Assembly: GCA_947461205.1 (NCBI GenBank)
Contig: CANHJG010000036.1
Span: forward strand, 1 to 41,358
Reading direction: 5' to 3'
DNA length: 41,358 nt
Source of the DNA: Opitutia bacterium
GTDB taxonomy: Bacteria; Verrucomicrobiota; Verrucomicrobiia; Opitutales; Opitutaceae
The position numbers and the translations under genes are program-made. Of this stretch, positions 25,817 to 34,378 are shown in pieces. The stretch's first letter is position 1, and every line of letters begins with the position of its first letter. The notes beneath the pieces are model-generated. The model made no database searches and was not told the DNA's origin. It was given only the letters and a program-made list of their open reading frames with translations.

Positions 25817-26518
25817 TCACCCGATCATCCCGCCCAGCACCTGGCTGATCGCGAACGCCCCGCGCACCGCCACAAAACCGTCCATTAATTCCGCCGGCCC
25901 GCCCGCCCGCGGAAACACCATTTCCAAACTGGCCCCCGTGCACCGCACCCGCGCATCCACACCCGCGACCACGATCTCGCATTCGCTGCAATCCGACGGA
26001 TAGCTCACCCGCAGCCCGCCCGCCTCCGCCTCGTTGAGCGCCTCGATCGCATCGATCACCCCCTCGACCCGCGCCCCTTTTTTTAACCCGAACGAAATCT
26101 CCAGAAATTTTCCCGCAAAAATCCCCGCAAACTCCGCGGTCCGCGCCAGCTCCGCGTTGCGCAACTCCCGCAGCGTCGTCGTCACGGCATACCGCGACGC
26201 ATCGCCCTCCTCCAACGCGTAGAAAATCTCCACCGAAAAATCCTTCGCCGCCAGCACCGCACTCTGACCCGCGACCGCCAGCGACACGTCCTTCCGCTTG
26301 TAACCGAGCCCCGTGCGCACGCTCTGGAACAGCGTCTCCCCGTCCGCCGCCAGCTCGCCCGCGCACAGTTTCCCCAAAAACGCGTTCGTCGTCGCGTTCA
26401 CCGCGTCGGGCACCGTGTGATGCCCCTTCTTGAAACCGCCCAGCGTCTTCACCACGCCGCCGCTCCGCCCGATGAAGCTGATGCCCGCGATGATGCTGGA
26501 GGGAAGTGCGCCCGTCAT
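25817..26518 (-). CDS. Hypothetical protein
   Basis: A 233-residue protein. I do not recognise the family. No signal peptide is certain; the first 25 residues are mildly hydrophobic and Gly-rich. A CxxC-like pair appears in SDCSECEIVV. Codon use and GC skew fit a real gene, and it is bounded by the mdh terminator on one side and a minus-strand terminator on the other. The overall impression is a soluble alpha/beta protein. It may be a conserved Opitutaceae protein of unknown role. Confidence 0.6.
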   Translation of the reverse strand: MTGALPSSIIAGISFIGRSGGVVKTLGGFKKGHHTVPDAVNATTNAFLGKLCAGELAADGETLFQSVRTGLGYKRKDVSLAVAGQSAVLAAKDFSVEIFYALEEGDASRYAVTTTLRELRNAELARTAEFAGIFAGKFLEISFGLKKGARVEGVIDAIEALNEAEAGGLRVSYPSDCSECEIVVAGVDARVRCTGASLEMVFPRAGGPAELMDGFVAVRGAFAISQVLGGMIG

Positions 26519-26590
26519 TCACGCCGAGCAAACCCACCCCGCACCTCTCCGCCAACCCGAATATTCGCCTCTCCGTCATCGCCCCCTAGC

Positions 26591-26627
26591 AAAAAAAGGC
26601 CACGAAACCGTCTCCGGTTTCATGGCC
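26591..26627 (-). terminator. Intrinsic terminator of the small membrane protein gene
   Basis: A 13-bp stem (26598-26610 with 26615-26627) and a 4-nt loop are followed on the minus strand by seven T (26597-26591). The single mismatch becomes a G-U pair only in the minus-strand RNA, which confirms the orientation. Confidence 0.88.
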
Positions 26628-26667
26628 TCGGCCCTTCGCCCCCCGCTCCGCCGCCTGCGCCCGGTCG

Positions 26668-26928
26668 TCAGATCATCTGCGGTCCGCCGTGGCGCCGGCA
26701 CAGCGCGACGATGCCCACGATGGCGAGCACCGGCACCCAGATCGGCGAGAGCAGCGCCACGACCGCCAGCGCCGCGCAGAACAAAACCGCCGCCAACGAC
26801 ACCCCGAGCACCGCCAACCCAGCCAGCAGCGCCGCCATCGCGCAGCCGGTAACAAACGCGATCGGCAGCAACTTCACCGCGAGGATCACCGCGACCACCA
26901 TCAGGAGAACTTTCAGGAAGGTTTTCAT
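26668..26928 (-). CDS. Small integral membrane protein, hypothetical
   Basis: An 86-residue protein from ATG 26928, nearly all hydrophobic. Two or three transmembrane segments are visible (about 4-25, 28-52 and 55-78), followed by a short basic tail (CRRHGG). I do not recognise the family. The strong terminator just downstream supports a real transcription unit. An upstream in-frame extension is Pro/Ala-rich and unlikely to be translated. Confidence 0.7.
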   Translation of the reverse strand: MKTFLKVLLMVVAVILAVKLLPIAFVTGCAMAALLAGLAVLGVSLAAVLFCAALAVVALLSPIWVPVLAIVGIVALCRRHGGPQMI

Positions 26929-27348
26929 ACCCGAAATACCCCGTAGCTCGCATGAAGTTACAGCCCTCTTCGGCGGCGCGGCCACCCCGCGTTCCTCCGC
27001 CGCCCCGCCCGCGTCGAAACCACCAACTTGCCCCCATCGTGCCGCCACTTCCGGCCCCCGCGCACTCCGTTGCACCGGCTCCAGCCGCGGCGCCCCTACG
27101 GCCGCCCCGCCGCCGCAGGAGGTTGCGCCGACGCGCCGGTGGCCGGCGGCACACCCGACGCCACCGGCCCGGCCGATCCCGGCCCAAGAACCGCGCCTAA
27201 CCGCCCGGCCTACCCAGAGGACGGACGCTCAGGATCGAGACTTTCCCTTTCCCTCGGCCTGGCCGCCCCCGCCAGCGGCGGAAATCGCCGCCAACCCCCT
27301 CGCCCGGGATTGTGCCCGCCGCTCCTCCCCTCTTTCGTCGGCTCCGTG
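26929..27348. other. 420-bp intergenic region
   Basis: This lies between the divergent small membrane gene and the Nudix gene. It is very GC-rich, with Pro/Arg-coding low-complexity frames on both strands. I see no gene, clear promoter or repeat. Confidence 0.5.
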
Positions 27349-27834
27349 GTGATTAAACCTCCCCTGCCTGTCGCCTGTGCCGTCATCGAAGACGCCGCAG
27401 GTCGCGTTCTCGTCGCCCAACGCCCCGCGCACAAACACCTCGCGCTCAAATGGGAATTCCCCGGCGGCAAGCTCGAGCCCGGCGAGTCGCCGGAAACCGC
27501 TTTGCTCCGCGAACTCCGCGAGGAACTCGGCTGCGACGCCCTCGTCGTTCGCGCCCTCCCGCGCTTCGTCCACGACTACGGCGACGTGCACATCGAACTG
27601 TTTCCCTTTGTCTGCCGGCTCGCGCCCACCAGCCCCGCTCCCCACCCCCACGAACACCGCGCCCTCCGTTGGGTCCTGCCCGCCGAGCTTACCGCCCTCG
27701 ACCTCGCCCAAGCCGATTGGCCGGTCGTCGCGTCCTACACCGCGCCCCCGCCCGCGACCCACCCGGCATCCGGACGCCAGCCCGTTGCTTTGCCGGCCCC
27801 AAATCGCCCGGTTCCCGGGGGGAGTGTCACGTAA
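27349..27834 (+). CDS. MutT-type Nudix hydrolase
   Basis: About 161 residues from one of two consecutive GTG codons (27346 or 27349); 27349 is used. The frame is open further upstream, but that part is Pro/Arg-rich. The Nudix box is complete: GGKLEPGESPETALLREL then REELG, matching Gx5Ex7REUxEExGU. The N-terminal PVACAVIEDAAGRVLVAQRP and the EFPGG segment match 8-oxo-dGTP diphosphatases, which clean the nucleotide pool of oxidised guanine. The C-terminal tail after about residue 125 is Pro-rich and probably disordered. Confidence 0.88.
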   Translation: MIKPPLPVACAVIEDAAGRVLVAQRPAHKHLALKWEFPGGKLEPGESPETALLRELREELGCDALVVRALPRFVHDYGDVHIELFPFVCRLAPTSPAPHPHEHRALRWVLPAELTALDLAQADWPVVASYTAPPPATHPASGRQPVALPAPNRPVPGGSVT

Positions 27835-28034
27835 TGCGCGACATTCGATTTCGGGCGTTTTTTCGCGAGCCACGTGACCGCGCACGACCGGTGCCCGCGC
27901 GCCGCGCCGCCGCGGTGCGCGTTGCCGCTTGCTGCCGCGCGCGCGCAACCGCCGGATCCTCGGCGCCGGGATCGCCGCGCTCGCTCTCCTCACCGTCGCC
28001 CTGATGGTCGCGCTCCTCAGCGAACGCTCCCGCC

Positions 28035-28105
28035 GCCGTTCGCCCGCTCCGCCGCGCCTTCGCCATCAGCTTCATCGGGCTCCCGCTCCTCGCCAACACC
28101 CTCCG
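28035..28105 (+). repeat. 71-bp direct repeat, copy A
   Basis: It matches 28235-28305 with only three mismatches, at an offset of exactly 200 bp. It spans the AFAISFIGLPLLANTL-coding stretch. It is followed at 28113 by a second shared element, TAGGCCGCCTGCTTGC, itself repeated at 28312. Confidence 0.85.
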
Positions 28106-28160
28106 TAACACGTAGGCCGCCTGCTTGCAGGCGCTCCATCGGCGCGAGCAACCGCTCGAT

Positions 28161-28200
28161 CCGCGCGAGCAGGCTCGCAGCCTACGACGCTATCCCCGCC
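28161..28200. repeat. REP-like palindromic unit 1
   Basis: A 40-bp unit with the palindrome GCGAGCAGGCTCGC followed by CCTACGAC and TATCCCCGCC. It recurs at 28360 and 28443. Confidence 0.7.
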
Positions 28201-28234
28201 GCAGCGCGAGCCGCGCGGCGAGGATCACTCCCGC

Positions 28235-28305
28235 GCCGTTCGCCCGCTCCGCCGCGCCTTCGCCATCGCCTTCATCGGGCTCCCGCTCCTCGCCAATACC
28301 CTCCG
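28235..28305 (+). repeat. 71-bp direct repeat, copy B
   Basis: Copy of 28035-28105. The two define a roughly 200-bp tandem duplication of membrane-gene debris plus REP-like units. Confidence 0.85.
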
Positions 28306-28359
28306 CCGCGCTAGGCCGCCTGCTTGCTGGCGCTCCAGCCGCGCGAGCCGGCGCTCCAT

Positions 28360-28399
28360 CCGCGCGAGCAAGCTCGCAGCCTACGACCCTATCCCCGCC
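28360..28399. repeat. REP-like palindromic unit 2
   Basis: The same 40-bp unit with the palindrome GCGAGCAAGCTCGC and the CCTACGAC tail. Confidence 0.7.
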
Positions 28400-28442
28400 G
28401 CCGCGCGAACAAACGCTCCATCCGCGCGAGCAGGCGCTCCAG

Positions 28443-28482
28443 CCGCGGGAGCAAGCTCGCGGCCTACGACCTTGTCCCCGCC
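28443..28482. repeat. REP-like palindromic unit 3
   Basis: A more diverged copy (GGGAGCAAGCTCGC, CCTACGAC, TGTCCCCGCC). It overlaps the 3' end of the esterase/TPR-like remnant. Confidence 0.6.
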
Positions 28483-28790
28483 ACCGGCGTCGACCGCACC
28501 GGCGGCAGCCACGGCTCCTCCACCGCGAGGCCGTCCAACTCCGCCGACGCCGCGTCGAACATCCCGAGCCCGATGTAGCCGAACGCATCGTCTACGCGGC
28601 GCTGGGTCTCCCAGCCCGCCTTCACCGCAACCCGCCGGCACGCCCGCCCTAAAGAACGTCACCCACTCGTCCAGCCCCGCCGCCGCGATCGCCTGCGCTT
28701 CGCCCTCGCTCGATCCGTAGACCGCCACCGTCCGCCCGTCCCACGCCGGCTGCGCCGTCAGCACGTCGAGCGCCCGTACCCGCCGCAGCT
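28464..28790 (-). pseudogene. Acetylxylan-esterase-like (AXE1) remnant, frameshifted
   Basis: On the minus strand from about 28790 to 28627 the peptide reads ELRRVRALDVLTAQPAWDG and continues with VYGSSEGEAQAIAAAGLD and VPAGC. This resembles the nucleophile-elbow region of AXE1/cephalosporin-C deacetylase family esterases (GxSxG = GSSEG). An upstream in-frame TGA and lack of a family N-terminus show truncation. A different frame then gives FGYIGLGMFDAASAELDGL down to a stop at 28464-28466, more like a TPR helix pair than an esterase. The segment is therefore a decayed fragment, possibly a fusion of two remnants. Confidence 0.5.
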
Positions 28791-28970
28791 CCGTCGGCCG
28801 TGAGCTCGCTCACGCTCCGATCCACCGCTAGGCGCCCGGCCCCACGCAGTTTTCCGCCCCCAGACTGGCGCACATGGAAACGGGTCGTCCGTGGTCGGCC
28901 ACCCTCCGCGGCGGCAGGCGATCCTATCAGGCCCGACCGAAGACCATCGACGGCCCCACCGCCCGCCCGC

Positions 28971-29654
28971 TCAGCCGCGCAAGTTCGCCTTGATGGTCTT
29001 CACCCTGGCGAGCGTGGCACGGACGTTCTGTTCGATCGCCGCCCAGTCCTTTTGGGCCAACATCTCCTTGGTCACAAGATTGCTGCCCATCCCCATCGCG
29101 GCGACGCCCGCCCCGAGCCAGGCGGTCAACGACTCTTCCGTCGATTCCACGCCGCCGGTCGGCATGACCTTCGTCCACGGCATCGGCCCGAGCAGATTCT
29201 TTACGAAACCGGGCCCGCCCACTTCCTTGCCCGGGAACACCTTCACGATCTCGCAGCCGAGTTCCTGCGCGTCGGAAATCTCGGACGCACTGCCGCAACC
29301 CGGCGAATACGGGATCATCCGCCGGTTGCACAGCTTCGCGACGTCGGCGTTGAGCGAGGGCCCGACCACGAAATTCGCCCCGCAGTTGAGGTAGAGCGCC
29401 GCCGAATACGGCTCCACGATCGAACCCACGCCCAGAATCAGCGACGGATCCGCCTTCATAAAGTGCCGTTCCAACTCGCTGAACACCTGCCAGGCGTGGT
29501 CGCCGCGGTTGACGAACTCGACGAGCTTGCACCCGCCCCGGCTGATCGCCGCCACGACGTGCTTGGCCGTCTCGAAGTCCGGATGATAGAAAACCGGCAC
29601 GACACTGAGATCGTAAATGGTGGTGAGCACCTGCATGCGCGAATAGCGGGCCAT
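28971..29654 (-). CDS. 2-dehydro-3-deoxy-phosphogluconate (KDPG/KHG) aldolase family protein
   Basis: A 227-residue class I aldolase from ATG 29654. Family features: the catalytic Glu region in KLVEFVNRGDHAW, the Schiff-base Lys in EIVKVFPGKEVGG, and the C-terminal VMPTGGVESTEES. KDPG aldolase splits 2-keto-3-deoxy-6-phosphogluconate to pyruvate and glyceraldehyde 3-phosphate in the Entner-Doudoroff or uronate pathways. The usual TxR after the Glu is replaced by NRGD, so the substrate may differ. No kinase or dehydratase partner is adjacent; the uronate-dehydrogenase-like gene 8 kb away could feed a related route. Confidence 0.88.
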   Translation of the reverse strand: MARYSRMQVLTTIYDLSVVPVFYHPDFETAKHVVAAISRGGCKLVEFVNRGDHAWQVFSELERHFMKADPSLILGVGSIVEPYSAALYLNCGANFVVGPSLNADVAKLCNRRMIPYSPGCGSASEISDAQELGCEIVKVFPGKEVGGPGFVKNLLGPMPWTKVMPTGGVESTEESLTAWLGAGVAAMGMGSNLVTKEMLAQKDWAAIEQNVRATLARVKTIKANLRG

Positions 29655-29815
29655 AGGAAAAAAGGGTCGGAGGGTGAACGGACGGAAAACGAGAGCAGAA
29701 TTCTTCCCCGCCTCCGGTGAGTCGCAAGCGGAAAGCCGGGGCCGGCCGCCACCCGCCGCAACGCCGCCGGCAGCATTGCGCCGGCGCCCCCCCACGCCCA
29801 ACGTACCGTCGACCG

Positions 29816-30178
29816 ATGGACTCCCACCCGCCTCGTTCGCGCCCGCCGCCCGAAGTCGCCCTCGTCGCCCGCACGCACGGCCTCGTGGGACTGACCGCGC
29901 TCGCGTCGCTGCTCCTGCTGCATCTGCTCACCCGCCGCCTCCCGCACGTCGAGTTCGGCCCCCGCACCTACGCCATCGCGCTCGGCATCGGGCTCGGCTA
30001 CACGATCACCGGCGTGATGGTGTGGTGCGGCACTCCCACCGGCCGCTTCCTGAGCCGCCTCTGCGGCCTCCTCTACCTCGCGCGCCCGCAGCTCGGCTCC
30101 CGCCTTTGGCGCATCATGGACTCCGCGGACTACCAAGCGCACTTCCGGCGTCCGGACGGGCGCCCACCCGCGGCGTAA
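29816..30178 (+). CDS. Small membrane protein, hypothetical
   Basis: A 120-residue protein from ATG 29816; an upstream ATG at 29717 would add an Arg/Pro-rich, non-conserved-looking stretch. Two hydrophobic helices are visible (GLTALASLLLLHLLT and IALGIGLGYTITGVMVW). The C-terminal third is basic and cytosol-like (SRLWRIMDSADYQAHF). I do not recognise the family. It is convergent with the P-loop gene, its stop 3 bp away. Confidence 0.65.
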   Translation: MDSHPPRSRPPPEVALVARTHGLVGLTALASLLLLHLLTRRLPHVEFGPRTYAIALGIGLGYTITGVMVWCGTPTGRFLSRLCGLLYLARPQLGSRLWRIMDSADYQAHFRRPDGRPPAA

Positions 30179-30181
30179 CGC

Positions 30182-30937
30182 TCACAGATATTGCCGGATG
30201 TCCGGCAGACGTTTCACGCGCCGGTGGGCCGCGTCGCGCACAAAATACTCGTCGATTTCGCGCGTCGCCTCGACCTCCTCGTCACCTTCGGTCTCCTCCT
30301 CCTCGTCGATGATTTCGCCCTCGGTCGTCTTGAAAATCCACTCGGATTCGTCGTCGAACACGTGCGACATCCGCCGCGGCTGCGGGTCGAGCGTGAGCGC
30401 GGGATTTTTCACCCGGCCATCCTTCACGAACTCGAACAGGCACGGCACATACTGCTTTTTGAAGTGCGTCTGGAAATCGCTCATCCACTTGTTCGCGACG
30501 CCCTCGCGCCGGTTGAGCAGCACGATGTCGGAAAAATGCACGCATGCGTCATACCACACGAGCAGCGCCGGATGCTGCTCCGCCAGCTGACAGTTAACTA
30601 CCGTGAGCACGCGCGCGATCTGCCCGCCCTGCGCCTCGAGCCAGGCGACAAACCCTTCGATCTGCTCCACCGGATTCTCGCGCCCCTCGCTGATGAAGAA
30701 AATATGCGTGGCCGCCCGCGGCAACTCACCCGCGATCTGCCCGTTCGCCCACGACCACCGCGCGAGCGCCGGCAACTTCGCGTCCGCCTCGTCCGCCGCC
30801 TCGGTCGTCGCCAGCATCACCGCCGGCCGGTCGCCCGCGACCAGTCCGTCTTCGAGCAAATCGGTCAGCACGGCGCGCCGGCCCGACCCGGCCGCACCCA
30901 GCATGAGATAGACGAGGGGTTTTTCGGCGGCAGCCAT
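30182..30937 (-). CDS. P-loop protein resembling CobW/G3E GTPases
   Basis: A 251-residue cytoplasmic protein from ATG 30937, 1 bp after the aroC stop, so the two are translationally coupled. The N-terminus has a P-loop-like GAAGSGRRAVL in which the usual GKT/GKS is replaced by GRR. VLTVVNCQL and FSDIVLLNRREG resemble the switch and base-binding segments of CobW-type metallochaperone GTPases. The C-terminus is very acidic (IIDEEEETEGDEE). Without the Walker Lys, nucleotide hydrolysis is doubtful. Its pairing with aroC may hint at a role linked to chorismate synthase or its FMN, but this is only context. Confidence 0.62.
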   Translation of the reverse strand: MAAAEKPLVYLMLGAAGSGRRAVLTDLLEDGLVAGDRPAVMLATTEAADEADAKLPALARWSWANGQIAGELPRAATHIFFISEGRENPVEQIEGFVAWLEAQGGQIARVLTVVNCQLAEQHPALLVWYDACVHFSDIVLLNRREGVANKWMSDFQTHFKKQYVPCLFEFVKDGRVKNPALTLDPQPRRMSHVFDDESEWIFKTTEGEIIDEEEETEGDEEVEATREIDEYFVRDAAHRRVKRLPDIRQYL

Positions 30938-30938
30938 C

Positions 30939-32057
30939 TCAGAAAGCGAAGGTCCGATTTTGCGCCGCGTGGCGCATCCAGTGGTCAAGCAGCACGAGCG
31001 CCGCCATCGCCTCGACGATCGGCACCGCGCGCGGCACCACACACGGATCGTGCCGCCCCCGCCCGATCAGCTCCGTGGCCGCCCCGCTCACCTCGACCGT
31101 CTGCTGGCGCTGCAAAATCGTCGCCGTCGGCTTGAAGGCCACGCGGAACACGATCTCCTCGCCGTTGCTGATGCCGCCCTGCGTACCGCCGCTCCGGTTC
31201 GTCACCGTGCGCACGCGGCCGTCGCGCGACTCGAACACGTCGTTGTGCTCGCTGCCCCGCATCCGCGCGCCCGCAAAGCCGCTGCCAATCTCGAAGCCCT
31301 TGGTCGCCGGCAGCGAGAGCATCGCCTTGGCGAGGTCCGCCTCCAGGCGGTCGAACACCGGCTCGCCCAACCCCACCGGCACCCCGCGCACGCGGCACTC
31401 GATCACCCCGCCGACCGAATCGCCTGCGCTGCGCACCGCCTTGATGCGCTCAATCATTTTTTCCGCCGTGGCCAGGTGCGGACACCGCACCGCCGTCGCC
31501 TCGACCTCCGCCAGCGTGGGAAACGCACTCAACGCACCCACCGGCACCGCGAGGTCGTGCACCTCCGTCAGAAACGCCCGGATCTCCACACCGCCCGGGG
31601 CCGCGCCGGTGGCACCGCCCAACGCCAAAATCTTTTTCGCAATCGCCCCGGCCGCCACGCGGCCGACCGTCTCGCGCGCGGAACTCCGCCCGCCGCCGCG
31701 GTGGTCGCGGACGCCGAACTTCGTCTGGTAGGTGAAATCCGCGTGTGACGGACGAAACTTGTCGCGCATCTCGTCGTAGGCGCCCGGCCGCTGGTCGGCG
31801 TTCCGCACCAGCATCGAAATCGGCGTGCCGGTCGTGCGACCCTCGAACACCCCCGACAGAATCTCCACGCGGTCCTCTTCCTTGCGCGGGGTCACGATGT
31901 CGCTCTGCCCCGGCCGGCGCCGGTCGAGTTCCACCTGGATTTCCTCCGCACTGAGCGGCAACCGCGGGGGACAACCGTCCACGACCACGCCAATGGCAGG
32001 CCCATGGCTCTCGCCCCAGGTGGTGATTTGGAAAAGTTTTCCCACGGAATTTGGCAT
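30939..32057 (-). CDS. aroC: Chorismate synthase
   Basis: A 372-residue protein from ATG 32057. AroC signatures: [18 protein letters not shown] at the N-terminus, the [18 protein letters not shown] region, [18 protein letters not shown], and [13 protein letters not shown]. It converts 5-enolpyruvylshikimate 3-phosphate to chorismate and needs reduced FMN. Length is normal. It is the upstream gene of a two-gene operon with the P-loop protein and is divergent from gspD across a 229-bp gap. Confidence 0.96.
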   Translation of the reverse strand: MPNSVGKLFQITTWGESHGPAIGVVVDGCPPRLPLSAEEIQVELDRRRPGQSDIVTPRKEEDRVEILSGVFEGRTTGTPISMLVRNADQRPGAYDEMRDKFRPSHADFTYQTKFGVRDHRGGGRSSARETVGRVAAGAIAKKILALGGATGAAPGGVEIRAFLTEVHDLAVPVGALSAFPTLAEVEATAVRCPHLATAEKMIERIKAVRSAGDSVGGVIECRVRGVPVGLGEPVFDRLEADLAKAMLSLPATKGFEIGSGFAGARMRGSEHNDVFESRDGRVRTVTNRSGGTQGGISNGEEIVFRVAFKPTATILQRQQTVEVSGAATELIGRGRHDPCVVPRAVPIVEAMAALVLLDHWMRHAAQNRTFAF

Positions 32058-32286
32058 TGGGGAGGAGAGCGTTGGCCGCGCGGCACCACCCGGCAAGCGG
32101 CAAATCCCGCCCCGCCACCCGCCGCACCCGACGCCCCCCTCGCCCGCGCCCGCCCGGAGCTCCGGCAACTTTCCCGCCCAGAACCCGTCTCCACCCTGCC
32201 GCCACAAGACCGTTTACAAGCCGCACGCTTTGGCCTCTCATCTCGCCTCCGCCACCGCCGGCCCAACCTTCCCGTCCTTTTCCTGC

Positions 32287-34359
32287 ATGATTCCGCGCCT
32301 CGCCCGTTCGCTCTTCGCCGTCCTTTTGTCCGCCGCCGTGCCTGCCCTCCAAGCGCAGCCTCCCGCTCCGCCCGCGCCCACCGCCGCTGCCGCCCCCGTG
32401 AAACCCGAGGATGAACTCGTCTCCCTCAAGATTCCCGACGCCGACATCGACACCGTCCTCAGCACCCTCGAACTTTACACGGGCAAAATCATCCTCCGGC
32501 CCGCCGCGCTCCCCACCGCAACTTACAATCTCAAGATCGAGAGGAAAATCCCCAAATCCGAGGCGATCATCTACCTCCAGACGATTCTCTCCCTCAACCA
32601 GATCGGCGTCGCCCCCCTCGGCGAGAACGCCCTCAAGGTCGTCGGTCTCACCGTGACGCGCACCGAGGCCCCCGAGATGATCACCGGCTCCGCGTTCGAC
32701 CAACCGGCCAGCGGTAAGGTCGCCACGAAGATTTTCCAACTCGACTTCATGCGCGTGCAGGAATTCGCCGCGATGGTCCAGACGATGCTCAACCCCAATC
32801 TCCAGGGCCTCGTCCAGCTCCAGAACGCTAACGCCGCCATCATCACCGACAGCGTCAGCAACCTCCAGCGCATCGAACTCCTCCTGCGTGAACTCGACCG
32901 CCCCACCGGCGGCATGAAGCCGAAATATTACACGCTGAAATCCGCCAAGGCGTCCGACCTCGTGGGCAAGATCCGCACCATCATCACCGGCCCACTCCAA
33001 CTCCAGCTCGGCACCGCCACCACCTTCAGCGCCGACGACCGCACCAACCAGATCATCGTCGTCACCGACCCGCGCCAATGGGTCTTCTTCGACGAGCTTA
33101 TCGGGAAACTCGACGGCAAGTCCGATCCGAACACCCGCAACGAGGTCATCTATCTCAAACACGCCGAAGCGACCAAAGTCTCCACCTTGCTCACCCAGCT
33201 CATCCAAGGCCAGACCGCCGCGGCCCAGCGCGTCAACGCCCAGTCGATCCGCCCCGGCCAAGTCGGGCCCACCCCGGCCGCCCCCGTCGCCCCCGTCCCA
33301 CCCGTCGCGCCCGTCGTGCCCGCCGCCCTCGCCAACGTCCCCAACGTCGACTCCCTCCTCGGCTCCGGTTCCAACGAATTCAGCAGCCTAGTCACGATCA
33401 TCCCCGATGAACGCAGCAACGCCGTCGTCGTCTCCGGCACGGTCGACGACCTCCGCCTCATCGGCGCCCTCATCGAAAAACTCGACACCATCCTCGCCCA
33501 GGTCCGCCTGGAAGTCGTGATCGCCGAAGTCACCCTCGACGACAACAGCACCACCGGCATCGGCGCCCTCGGCCTCAAGCTCGACGGCGACAAGCTCATC
33601 GGCTTCTCCGGTTCCGCCGTCGGCGCCGGGCTCTCCATCACGAGCGGCACCATTACCCGCCCTTCCGCGACCAACAACGTCAGCGGACCGTGGGATCTCG
33701 CCGGCGAACTCGCCATCTCCGCCACCCCGCGGAAAAACAGCACCAACATCCTGTCCTCCCCGAGCATCACCACGACGCATAACAAGGAAGCGGTGTTCTT
33801 TTTCGGCGAAACCCGCCCCGTCATCAGCGGCACCACCTCCACCCCCACCACCGGCGGCACCACCACCGGCTTCTCCACCCAGTCGAACATCAACCAGCAG
33901 GAAATCGGTACCACCATCACCGTCAAACCCCTCATCGGCATCGACGGCACCGTGCAGCTCGACATCAAGCAGGACATCTCCGACGTCACCGGCACCGTCC
34001 AGATCGACAACAACACCCAATACATCATCGGCAAGCGCAAGACCAACTCCTACGTCACCGCCCGCAGCGGCCAGATCCTCGTCCTCGCCGGTTATCAGAA
34101 AAACAAGGACTCGCACAACACGAGCCGCCTCGGCCCCATCCCGATCATCGGCGATCTACTCGGCGGTCGCACCACGGCCAAAAACCGCGTCGAGCTCGTC
34201 ATCTTCCTGCGCCCGGTCGTGCTCAAGAATTCGGCCGCCGACAACGACGAAGCCATGAAACGCATCGAAACGCTCGACCAGAAAGAACTCGTCAAGCAGC
34301 GCCTCGATCCGACCTACGTGCCGAAGAAACCGACGCTCCTCCAAAAGGTGCTCAACTAA
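32287..34359 (+). CDS. gspD: Type II secretion system secretin
   Basis: A 690-residue protein from ATG 32287 with a signal peptide (cut near QAQ, residue 24) and a short Pro/Ala linker. N-domains follow (about 45-370, with the repeated RTNQIIV/ERSNAVVV core), then a Pro-rich insert in the middle (about 330-350). The C-terminal secretin channel domain (about 410-640) includes VRLEVVIAEV, SSPSITTTHN and VELVIFLRPVVL. It forms the outer-membrane channel for folded exoproteins. It heads the gspD-gspE-gspF cluster. The frame is open upstream of this ATG, but that part lacks a signal peptide. Confidence 0.94.
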   Translation: MIPRLARSLFAVLLSAAVPALQAQPPAPPAPTAAAAPVKPEDELVSLKIPDADIDTVLSTLELYTGKIILRPAALPTATYNLKIERKIPKSEAIIYLQTILSLNQIGVAPLGENALKVVGLTVTRTEAPEMITGSAFDQPASGKVATKIFQLDFMRVQEFAAMVQTMLNPNLQGLVQLQNANAAIITDSVSNLQRIELLLRELDRPTGGMKPKYYTLKSAKASDLVGKIRTIITGPLQLQLGTATTFSADDRTNQIIVVTDPRQWVFFDELIGKLDGKSDPNTRNEVIYLKHAEATKVSTLLTQLIQGQTAAAQRVNAQSIRPGQVGPTPAAPVAPVPPVAPVVPAALANVPNVDSLLGSGSNEFSSLVTIIPDERSNAVVVSGTVDDLRLIGALIEKLDTILAQVRLEVVIAEVTLDDNSTTGIGALGLKLDGDKLIGFSGSAVGAGLSITSGTITRPSATNNVSGPWDLAGELAISATPRKNSTNILSSPSITTTHNKEAVFFFGETRPVISGTTSTPTTGGTTTGFSTQSNINQQEIGTTITVKPLIGIDGTVQLDIKQDISDVTGTVQIDNNTQYIIGKRKTNSYVTARSGQILVLAGYQKNKDSHNTSRLGPIPIIGDLLGGRTTAKNRVELVIFLRPVVLKNSAADNDEAMKRIETLDQKELVKQRLDPTYVPKKPTLLQKVLN

Positions 34360-34378
34360 GCGCGCGTCCCCTCCGCCC

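Larger units (their letters stand above)
27835..28970. other. 1.1-kb stretch of gene debris and repeats
   Basis: There is no intact gene here. In the plus strand around 27950-28030 one frame encodes a membrane-helix-like piece (LGAGIAALALLTVALMVALL), and another frame continues with AFAISFIGLPLLANTL just before a stop at 28112-28114. Together these suggest a frameshifted small membrane protein. Direct and palindromic repeats fill 28035-28482, and a minus-strand esterase remnant lies at about 28464-28790. This looks like a decaying accessory spot. Confidence 0.55.

Noticed and set aside
28035-28482. CRISPR-like array
   Set aside because: The repeats are irregular in length and spacing, spacers are themselves repeated, and no cas genes are present.
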